Positions 6,812 to 12,158 of a DNA stretch of 16,352 nucleotides are shown piece by piece. Under the pieces are notes generated by a model. That model was not told the origin of the DNA. It searched no databases and saw nothing but the letters and a program-made list of their open reading frames with translations. Origin of the DNA: Croceibacterium_A sp039920345 (GTDB taxonomy: Bacteria; Pseudomonadota; Alphaproteobacteria; Sphingomonadales; Sphingomonadaceae). The first letter of the stretch is position 1. Each line of letters starts with the position of its first letter. A program made the translations under genes and the position numbers. The stretch covers positions 1-16,352 of the forward strand of contig JBDSDZ010000024.1 of assembly GCA_039920345.1 (NCBI GenBank). Direction: 5' to 3'.

Positions 6812-7174
6812 ATGACCGAACGTCTCAACAGCGGTGCCCACGAAGTTCGCAAGCTGATGCGCGAAGCCGAAGGGGTGACCGACGAAGCCCTGATCGCTTG
6901 CGCCAGGCTCAAGCAGTCCATGCTGGGCATGCGTACGGATCCTGCATTCAGGGTCGGTGCCGGCCATGTCGCGCTGCTGCGCCTCCAGCGCGCCGAGCAG
7001 AATTTTGCGTCAGGCTTTGGCGAACTGCTGCGCGTGCACGACGAACTGAGCCAGATCGCCCGTACCACCGCCGGGATCGACGAAGGCGTCCCGACAGAGC
7101 CGACTGGCCCGACCGAGCCGACCGGCGTAGCCGCTGAAGCGCCGATTGACACCCGCAAGCCCGAGCTCGTCTGA
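6812..7174 (+). CDS. Hypothetical helical protein with a Pro/Thr/Glu-rich tail
   Basis: A 120-residue soluble protein of unknown family. Residues 1-90 are predicted to be helical with many charged and small residues. The C-terminal 30 residues carry a short repeat (PTEP-TGP-TEPTG), a flexible acidic linker or tail. GGAG lies ten bases upstream of ATG 6812, inside a hairpin. The gene ends 22 bases before the start of the membrane-protein gene and probably belongs to one transcription unit with it, the RadC-like gene and the winged-helix gene. There are no catalytic motifs. A scaffolding or partner role is possible but not shown. Confidence 0.65.
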   Translation: MTERLNSGAHEVRKLMREAEGVTDEALIACARLKQSMLGMRTDPAFRVGAGHVALLRLQRAEQNFASGFGELLRVHDELSQIARTTAGIDEGVPTEPTGPTEPTGVAAEAPIDTRKPELV

Positions 7175-7196
7175 TGGCAGGGAGCGCCATCGCCTG

Positions 7197-7718
7197 ATGC
7201 GCGACGCCTTTTGGACCTTTCTCGATTACCGGGAATATTTCCAGCAAGGCGTGCTGATTGCCGTGACCCTGTTCGCCTTGCGCAAAGGTGCCGGACCGGA
7301 ACGCGCGACAGCTTTGGCGCTCCTCTACCTGCTCGTGGCCGATTACGCCTACCACGCGATCTTCGGACCTGGGATGAAACTGCGAACGATGGATGTCGGT
7401 CATGCGGTGATCGATGCCACGGCCTGCTTCGCCATGGTTGCCATCGGGACGACCGCCAACAGGGTTTACACGTTATGGATTGGCGCATTTCAGATCATCG
7501 CGGTCATGGGGCATCTCGCCCGCTGGCTGGAGAGCGAGATCACGCCGCTCGCATACCTTTTCATGTACGTGGTGCCCTCGTATTTTCAGATCGCACTTCT
7601 GGCGACCGGCACCGGCCTGCACCTTCGTCGGCAGCGAAGGCTCGGCAAGTACAGGTCGTGGCAGCGCTCCTTGCACCGTTCGCCGGCGATCGCTCCGACG
7701 GGCAGGCCCGGCGACTGA
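7197..7718 (+). CDS. Multi-pass integral membrane protein, unknown function
   Basis: A 173-residue protein with about five hydrophobic segments (approximately residues 16-30, 36-55, 68-85, 90-107 and 118-143) and a basic C-terminal tail rich in Arg and Ser. ATG 7197 is used; GGAG lies twelve bases upstream, a little far, and TTG 7146 is an in-frame alternative that overlaps the previous gene. The last 61 bases overlap the proposed start of the RadC-like gene in another frame, suggesting translational coupling. No recognised transporter or enzyme motif is seen. With the adjacent membrane-tethered HTH protein it makes two membrane components in one cluster. Confidence 0.72.
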   Translation: MRDAFWTFLDYREYFQQGVLIAVTLFALRKGAGPERATALALLYLLVADYAYHAIFGPGMKLRTMDVGHAVIDATACFAMVAIGTTANRVYTLWIGAFQIIAVMGHLARWLESEITPLAYLFMYVVPSYFQIALLATGTGLHLRRQRRLGKYRSWQRSLHRSPAIAPTGRPGD

Positions 7719-8236
7719 TCGAGCGCTTCGGCGGACTTGGCCGCGCGCTGTCGGCCGATGTGTCGCTGATCGAAGATCGGGAACTGGCCGACGCCTGCAT
7801 GCTGGTGCAGGCCGCCCGGCGATTGACCGAAAGCGCGCTGCGCGAGGAGCTGGCGGGAACGCCGGTAACGACGTCCGACCCCACCTTTCTCAATTACCTG
7901 CATGCGCTGTTCGCGGATGTCCGAACGGAGAGTTTCTACGCCGTGTTTCTCGATACCAGGGGACTTTACCTGAGCGACGAACTGCTCGCCGGCGGGGATC
8001 TGAGCCAGGTCCGCTTTCGCGCGCGGCAGCTGTTCCATCGAGCGCTCGAACTCGGCGCCGCGCAGATCGTGCTGGCGCACAACCATCCCTCAGGCGACAG
8101 CAGGCCGAGCGAAGACGACATTGCCACCACCGACCACCTGGTCGCTGTGGCCGAAGCGCTCGACCTCAGGATTACCGATCACCTGATCGTCACCCGCCAC
8201 AAGATATTCAGTTTCAAGCGCGGGGGCCTCCTGTGA
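7658..8236 (+). CDS. RadC-like JAMM (JAB) domain protein
   Basis: A 192-residue protein when started at GTG 7658. The N-terminal segment (ALLAPF…QARRLIERFGGLGRAL) matches the helical part of RadC/UPF0758 proteins. The C-terminal JAMM domain has the metal-binding motif HNHPSG-x4-S-x2-D (His141, His143, Ser151, Asp154) and a candidate catalytic Glu108 in SDELLAGG. It is somewhat shorter than typical RadC (about 220-230 residues), mainly at the N-terminus. RadC-family proteins are frequent on mobile islands, and their biochemical role is unsettled despite the historical DNA-repair name. The start is inferred from the beginning of homology; it overlaps the membrane-protein gene by 61 bases. The stop overlaps the next gene's GTG by a GTGA, so the three genes are tightly coupled. 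Confidence 0.87.
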   Translation: MAALLAPFAGDRSDGQARRLIERFGGLGRALSADVSLIEDRELADACMLVQAARRLTESALREELAGTPVTTSDPTFLNYLHALFADVRTESFYAVFLDTRGLYLSDELLAGGDLSQVRFRARQLFHRALELGAAQIVLAHNHPSGDSRPSEDDIATTDHLVAVAEALDLRITDHLIVTRHKIFSFKRGGLL

Positions 8237-8745
8237 GCCCATCCGATCCCAAGACGGTCGAGACCTTGCGCAACCTGGCAAAGGTGCTCAACGAGCTGGC
8301 CGAACGCGAAGCGCGTGACGAAAGCTCGACCCACGAGGTGCGCGAGCTTGAGCACGAATACCCGTCGCTGGCCCGTATAGCGCAGGCGGAATACCGGGCC
8401 CGGCGCGACCGCGAGCTGTACTTCGAGGGGCCGCTGTTCGGCGAACCGGCGTGGGACATCCTGCTCGACCTGTTCTTCCATGCGGCCGACGGCAAGCAGG
8501 TCAGCAGTACCAGCGCCGGCATTGCCTCGGGTGCGCCGCTCGCCACCGCGCACCGCTATCTGGCGCTGCTCGAGCGCGAAGGCCTGATCGAGCGACAGGC
8601 CTCCGGCGCCGATCGGCGGGTGACCTACGTGCGGCTGACGCTCGACGGGTTTCGGCGGGTCGGTAACTACCTCAAAGACCGCCGTCAAAAGATAGAAGCG
8701 CTGGGGCTTGCACTGAGCGAGCGCGCAGCGAATCGCGATCCGTAG
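8233..8745 (+). CDS. MarR-like winged-helix DNA-binding protein
   Basis: A 170-residue protein. Residues 1-65 form a charged helical N-terminal region, followed by a conserved FGEPAWDILLDLF entry helix. A winged helix (about 85-150) includes TSAGIASGAPLATAHRYLALLEREGLI and the basic wing SGADRRVTYVRLTLDG. This is the arrangement of MarR-family regulators that are common in sphingomonads. Start GTG 8233 overlaps the RadC stop (GTGA), pointing to translational coupling. It is the last gene of the plus-strand cluster that begins at about 6027 and could autoregulate it. The much longer open frame upstream in the same frame is only a shadow of the preceding genes. Confidence 0.82.
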   Translation: MSPSDPKTVETLRNLAKVLNELAEREARDESSTHEVRELEHEYPSLARIAQAEYRARRDRELYFEGPLFGEPAWDILLDLFFHAADGKQVSSTSAGIASGAPLATAHRYLALLEREGLIERQASGADRRVTYVRLTLDGFRRVGNYLKDRRQKIEALGLALSERAANRDP

Positions 8746-8791
8746 CCATCGTCCGCCAGGCACAGGGCGCAAGCGGGCGCAGGTGGTGGAT

Positions 8792-8806
8792 GGTGCTGTC
8801 AAACCA
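8792..8806. repeat. Possible terminal inverted repeat of the IS6-type relic
   Basis: GGTGCTGTCAAACC resembles the ends of IS6-family elements (GG…CTGT…AAA type). The transposase relic's stop codon falls inside it, as expected where the coding region runs close to the end. No matching opposite end is found, because the other end of the element is missing. Confidence 0.4.
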
Positions 8807-9030
8807 ATCGCAGCTTGTCTCCGATCGGTGCCGCTCCTGCCCTATCGCGCAATTCTCGGGCCATGAGGTTCTGCCGCCCGGCAGTGCGGACAAGCGGTGG
8901 GTCTTGTAGGTCTGGCGATCGACGAGATGGCGCTCGAGGTTGAAGTGGTTGTCGGCGATGGCGTGCACCGAGGCGAACTTTTGTAACGACTTCATTTGTC
9001 GGAACCGCAGCATTGCCCGCACTCGAACCC
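8799..9030 (-). pseudogene. 3' fragment of an IS6-family (DDE) transposase
   Basis: Reading the minus strand from about 9030 gives LRFRQMKSLQKFASVHA…NHFNLERHLVDRQTYK…SAL, the C-terminal signature of IS6-type transposases. The reading frame slips by one base shortly after SAL; the other frame then continues as RQNLMARELRD…KLRLV and stops at 8799-8801. All catalytic DDE residues and the 5' two thirds of the gene are absent, so it is dead. The upstream edge at about 9030 abuts the relic of a mucR-like gene on the opposite strand, probably the scar of an insertion followed by deletion. The family assignment is from memory of the motif. Confidence 0.75.
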
Positions 9031-9032
9031 GG

Positions 9033-9212
9033 AACGTTCTTGGCACCCTTTCCGGGTTTGGAACCACGGTTCCTGTCACAGCAAGGTTTGAGCCGGCGAT
9101 GTGAAACCGACTGTCGATCAGAACCGACCGTGACGTCTGCCTTGAAGAGGGCAAGAGGATGAAGTTACTGAACGCCACCTGATAGCCGGCCATGGCCTGA
9201 CGCCGGTCTGAG
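9033..9212 (+). pseudogene. mucR: Decayed MucR/Ros-family gene fragment (copy A)
   Basis: The plus strand reads NVLGTLSGFGTTVPV…FEPAM, then an in-frame TGA (9102-9104), then LSIRTDRDVCLEEGKRMKLLN. After a one-base deletion it continues in another frame as HLIAGHGLTPV and stops. It aligns along its length with the second mucR copy at 10302-10790 at an offset of 1,386 bases that becomes 1,387 after the deletion. MucR proteins are zinc-finger regulators of exopolysaccharide, motility and cell-cycle genes in alphaproteobacteria. This copy has lost its 5' part next to the IS6 relic and cannot be functional. Confidence 0.75.
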
Positions 9213-9345
9213 CGCTCCTCAAAGCCCTTCGCCTCGCTCGGCGAAAGTTAGGTCAGTTTGCTTAAGCAGTACGACCTACGTCCCCGCCAATATCGCCTTC
9301 AGAACCGCCGCCTAGACCACGGGCTCCACAACAAGAGGAGTCGTT

Positions 9346-9594
9346 ATGCGGATTTTGACTGCACTGGCCGCCGCCGCGGCCCTGGGCGCCGCGATGTCTG
9401 CCCCGGCAGATGCTCGCGCGCTCCACGGCGACGGGGTCGAAACGTTCAACTCGGTCGGCAATTGCAACCAGCATCGCCGGACCTTGATGAAGGCCGCTGA
9501 AGCGATCGGCGACGAGGAAGAATATCAGCGCATCGAGGCATCGCGGTGCGAGTATATCGACTGGTGGACCGTGGTGATCCAATACCCATATTAA
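9346..9594 (+). CDS. Small secreted protein with a signal peptide
   Basis: An 82-residue protein with a clear Sec signal peptide: Arg at position 3, a hydrophobic Ala/Leu core to about residue 17, and a likely cleavage after ADA at about residue 23. The mature part of about 59 residues is polar with two cysteines (40 and 68) that could form a disulfide, and ends in the aromatic stretch DWWTVVIQYPY. ATG 9346 is preceded by AGGAG at good spacing. It stands alone on the plus strand and is followed by a terminator-like hairpin, so it is probably monocistronic. The family is not recognised; a periplasmic location is predicted. Its neighbours are pseudogenes, but this frame and its ribosome binding site look intact. 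Confidence 0.72.
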   Translation: MRILTALAAAAALGAAMSAPADARALHGDGVETFNSVGNCNQHRRTLMKAAEAIGDEEEYQRIEASRCEYIDWWTVVIQYPY

Positions 9595-9611
9595 TTGCTG
9601 CAGCCGCCCTG

Positions 9612-9646
9612 CGCCGCTCATGATCAACAGTGTGCGGCGTCTTTTT
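9612..9646 (+). terminator. Probable terminator of the secreted-protein gene
   Basis: CGCCGC and GCGGCG pair across a 16-base loop and are followed by TCTTTTT. The hairpin starts 17 bases after the stop codon. The loop is long, but the U-tract is good. Confidence 0.6.
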
Positions 9647-10069
9647 ACTTGCCCGAGATCCGTACGGGTCAACCGTCGTCGGTCGTCAAGCGCCAGCTCG
9701 TCCAGCGGCATCATCATGTCGGGCGTCAGAGCCCGCAGCCAAGCTGGTCAGCGTTATCCGACCACCAGGCGAGCGTGTTTCAGTCCTAAGTGGAAAATAG
9801 CGCATTGATTGGGGCAAAATCGGTGGCATCTTCCGGCTTCCCCCGATTACTCCGGATCGCCCGTTCGAACGGGAGAAGCTCCACGGCAGGAGATCAGACG
9901 TTGTCGCTGAGGCGTTGTGCGATCCCGCGCCAACAGGCCCGCTCCCCGCCGGACAGCTTTATGGCAGAGGGATGTAGCCGTCTGCAAAGGGCACTGCTGG
10001 AATGAAGCTCGTCGAGGGATTGCCCCACCGGTCCGCCTCTTGCCTCGCGGACTTATGCTGCAGCGTTTT
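9647..10069. other. Gene-poor stretch in the island
   Basis: No gene is supported here on either strand. A minus-strand frame beginning near 9717 (MMMPLDELALDDRRRLTRTD) looks protein-like for about 25 codons but loses coding character afterwards and runs antisense through the secreted-protein gene. It may be the start of another broken gene. A 6-bp GC hairpin (GTCCGC/GCGGAC) lies at 10031-10052, downstream of the small peptide gene on the minus strand. Confidence 0.4.
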
Positions 10070-10162
10070 TCATGGCTTGCGGCGAAGTGCCCAAACGAGT
10101 GTCGACAGGGCGGTGATTAGCGCTGCGATGGCTACAATTACCGCAGGATCGAGAACAAGCAT
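10070..10162 (-). CDS. 30-residue hydrophobic peptide, candidate small membrane toxin
   Basis: Starting at ATG 10162, with GGAG seven bases upstream, the minus strand encodes a 30-residue peptide: MLVLDPAVIVAIAALITALS followed by TLVWALRRKP. It consists of one membrane-spanning helix with a short N-terminus containing an Asp-Pro and a basic C-terminus (RRKP). This is the general layout of small hydrophobic membrane peptides, including type I toxins. The frame remains open upstream to 10300, but only the last 30 codons look coding, and the ribosome binding site marks this start. No antisense RNA or antitoxin gene can be identified by eye. It may instead be a harmless small membrane protein. 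Confidence 0.55.
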   Translation of the reverse strand: MLVLDPAVIVAIAALITALSTLVWALRRKP

Positions 10163-10301
10163 GACAAGCTCCGAATCAAAATCGCGAGCCGACATATGTT
10201 CACACATTGTTCCATTTAGGAAAGTTGATTCAGCACGAGCATGTGAAAACAGCTTGGCGTTGGGTTGAAGTGAGAAGGCCGGGTGAGGAGGGTTCAACAC
10301 A

Positions 10302-10790
10302 ATGGACGCAACTGAAAGCTACGGGTCCAGGATGCTGATAACGCTGACATCGGATATCGTTGCCGCACACGTGAGCAATAACGGCGTTGCTGTCGATGAA
10401 TTGCCGCAATTGATCCAGAAGGTTTAGGGCGCACTTGCCGGTCTGGGGACCACGGCTCCCGCCGAAGTGAAGCTTGAGCCGGCGGTGTCGATCCGCTCGT
10501 CGATCAAGCCGGATCATGTTGTCTGTCTTGAAGACGGCAGGAAGATAAAGATGTTCAAGCGCCAACTGATGACCGACCATGGCCTGACGCCGGCCGAATA
10601 TCGTGCGCGGTGGGGCCTGCCGGCGGATTATCCGATGGGCGCTCCCGACTATGCCGAAAAGCGGCGGGTCATGGCCAGGCAATTCACCCTCAGCAAAGCT
10701 TCCTCCGTTGGTGCCGTGTCAATGTGTCGTGTAGAAGCCTGCCTGATAGTTGAAACACGGAGCGATTGGCCAACGTGGAAGACGTTTTAG
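10302..10790 (+). pseudogene. mucR: MucR/Ros-family regulator interrupted by an in-frame amber codon (copy B)
   Basis: From ATG 10302, with AGGAGG at suitable spacing, the frame gives the MucR N-terminus MDATESYGSRMLITLTSDIV…DELPQLIQKV, then TAG at 10425-10427, then the rest of the protein in the same frame (GALAGLGTTAP…VCLEDGRKIKMFKRQLMTDHGLTPAEYRARWGLPADYP). MucR proteins bind AT-rich promoters through a zinc finger. Here the KRHL histidine of the finger is Gln (CAA), whereas copy A still has CAC at the matching site. A shortened product from GTG 10467 would lack the N-terminal oligomerisation part. After about 10700 the sequence no longer resembles MucR. Two independent lesions support loss of function, unless TAG is suppressed. 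Confidence 0.8.
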
Positions 10791-11730
10791 AATCCGTCGT
10801 TGAGCATCACACCGACATGCTCTTGGTCGAGGAACTCAAGTGCGATCGCGAGTTCGCCGTTTGGTTTGCTGAACGCTGTGGAGTGGCGCCAGAGCCTGTC
10901 ACGTTTGTCCGAAACTCGGTGTGGGACGCCGAGCGCGAGAGCGATGTCGTCGTTCAATTCGGCGGCGCTTCCGGTTCCGTTGTGCTCGTCGAGAATAAGG
11001 TGACCGCTTCTCTGTCACTCAATCAAGCGGCAGACTATCACAAGCGAGGGCAGGTGTTCGTAGGCAACGGGCAAAGCGCTAAATACCGGACGTGCATCAT
11101 GGCCCCAACAGCATGGCTAGATGTGCACCCTCAGCACGGGTTCGACGTGGGCGTAAGCTATGAGGAACTTGCAGAGGTGATTGCCCGGATCGATGACACT
11201 CGTGCGTCATGGCGGGCCAATGTTTTTCGGCAAGGTGCTCGGCGCGCGAAGCGGAAACTTACGTATTCAAACGAGCAGGTCGCGCAATTCCTCCGTGACT
11301 ACTACGGCGTAGCTCGGGAGCGTTACCCAGAATTAGGAACGGCCCGCAGCACCGGCCAAAAATCACTTACTGTAGTTTACCCGCTCTCGTTGGGCAGCAA
11401 GCTGCAGCTCGGGCGTTACGTGGACGTACAGCACAACATTCCTGAGCAACGCATGAAGATCACCATCACGAGTTGCACTAAACCAGTCGCTGACGACGCT
11501 TTGTCGTCGCTAGCTTCTGATAATGGCTGGCTCATTGTGCAGAACGGCAACGTGTTGACTTTACGGCCGAGGTCCCCGCTCTGGACCTGGAGACGCTCGT
11601 AGAGACCCAGCGCTCAGAGATGGAAGAGGCCTTCAGAGTCGCCCGACAGATGATCGAGTTCACACACCTCCATGCGGAGTTGATCAGGTCGCTTCCAATT
11701 TCCAACGCCAACAACGCGACTGACGCCTGA
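10766..11730 (+). pseudogene. PD-(D/E)XK nuclease-superfamily protein, apparently frameshifted near its 3' end
   Basis: The first frame (TTG 10766 to TAG 11600-11602, 278 aa) has a plausible PD-(D/E)XK core: ESD (Asp60), then VVLVENK (Glu76-x-Lys78), followed by Q and Y residues as in the PDDEXK_4-like group of uncharacterised nucleases. Near 11554 the coding character moves to the -1 frame, which continues as VDFTAEVPALDLETLVE…MIEFTHLHAELI and stops at 11728-11730. One lost G in a GTGGTT-like context would explain it. As it stands, the protein ends in a short aberrant tail (…PRSPLWTWRRS). The catalytic part is intact, so activity may remain. GTG 10775 is an alternative start with better spacing from GGAG. 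It lies at the island's right end, beside the attachment site; a defence role is possible but unproven. Confidence 0.7.
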
Positions 11731-11800
11731 TCTGTTAGAACCCAGCTGCAGGCTTGGCAGGAGAAAGGCTAATGGGCTTAGGTGGGTAAGTTGCAGATTG

Positions 11801-11933
11801 CTGCCCAAAGTGCCCCAAACAGGACCCAAACCCGGACCCAGCCGAAAGGCGCTTCCGCTTAGTCCTCTGGATTTCCCTGCTGTAGGGCTGGTGCCGCTTA
11901 GAGGACTCGAACCTCTGACCCCATCATTACGAA
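11801..11933. repeat. Right copy of the 133-bp direct repeat; attachment site at 11886-11933
   Basis: This copy matches 4232-4364 at an offset of 7,569 bases. The 48 identical bases at 11886-11933 run from just outside the tRNA-Thr 3' end into its anticodon loop; here they are part of an intact tRNA gene, so this is the attR-type junction. The 85 bases beyond the tRNA 3' end are also repeated with 8 mismatches. They contain GGACCC/CCCAAAC-type short repeats that could be integrase arm sites. Confidence 0.9.
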
Positions 11934-11964
11934 TGATGTGCTCTACCAACTGAGCTAAAGCGGC
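11889..11964 (-). tRNA. tRNA-Thr (anticodon CGU)
   Basis: A complete 76-nt cloverleaf on the minus strand: 7-bp acceptor (GCCGCTT/AAGCGGC), D-arm GCTC-AGTTGGTA-GAGC, anticodon arm CATCA-TTCGTAA-TGATG with anticodon CGT, variable GGGTC, T-arm AGAGG-TTCGAGT-CCTCT, and an encoded ACCA end. It reads ACG codons. It is the integration target of the island: the sequence from the CCA end to the anticodon loop is duplicated at 4317-4364, and the tRNA stays intact. Confidence 0.96.
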
Positions 11965-12029
11965 GCTCGCCCGGCCCTTAATCGCAAGACTCTCGCCTCG
12001 CAATGCCAGCTTGGGGGCCGAGCAAAATA

Positions 12030-12103
12030 TGGAGGCCCGAGCCGGAATCGAACCGGCGTGCGAGGATTTGCAGTCCTCTACGTAACCACTCCGCCATCGG
12101 GCC
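12030..12103 (-). tRNA. tRNA-Cys (anticodon GCA)
   Basis: A complete 74-nt cloverleaf on the minus strand: acceptor GGCCCGA/TCGGGCC, anticodon loop CTGCAAA with anticodon GCA, T-arm GCCGG-TTCGATT-CCGGC, and discriminator U with encoded CCA. It lies 65 bases upstream of tRNA-Thr on the same strand, so the two could be co-transcribed. It is outside the island. Confidence 0.96.
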
Positions 12104-12119
12104 GGAACGGGCGCCCCTA

Positions 12120-12152
12120 GCGAATGGACGGGGGCGGCGCAACGCCATTCGC
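12120..12152 (-). terminator. Hairpin after the dehydratase gene
   Basis: GCGAATGG and CCATTCGC form an 8-bp stem across a 17-base GC-rich loop, starting six bases beyond the dehydratase stop on the minus strand. There is no U-tract, so termination is plausible but not certain. Confidence 0.5.
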
Positions 12153-12158
12153 CCCTCG

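Noticed and set aside
6511..7488. Minus-strand open frame of 325 codons through the plus-strand cluster
   Set aside because: Its composition is Ser/Arg-rich shadow sequence, and it runs antisense to three plus-strand genes with better starts and recognisable domains.
7211..7657. Upstream extension of the RadC-like frame to 7211
   Set aside because: The extra residues are the out-of-frame shadow of the membrane-protein gene. RadC homology begins close to GTG 7658.
9062..9075. Short inverted repeat GGAACC-AC-GGTTCC as an operator
   Set aside because: It lies inside the mucR relic and the partner copy does not keep the symmetry, so it is most likely chance.
8672..9193. Minus-strand open frame spanning the transposase and mucR relics as a single protein
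   Set aside because: Only the middle third resembles a transposase. The first part is antisense to the mucR relic and the end is frameshifted, so it is a chance fusion and not a gene.
9262..9717. Minus-strand open frame starting MMMPLDELALDD
   Set aside because: The first 25 codons look plausible, but the rest runs antisense to the secreted-protein gene with its own ribosome binding site and signal peptide; noted only as a possible broken start.
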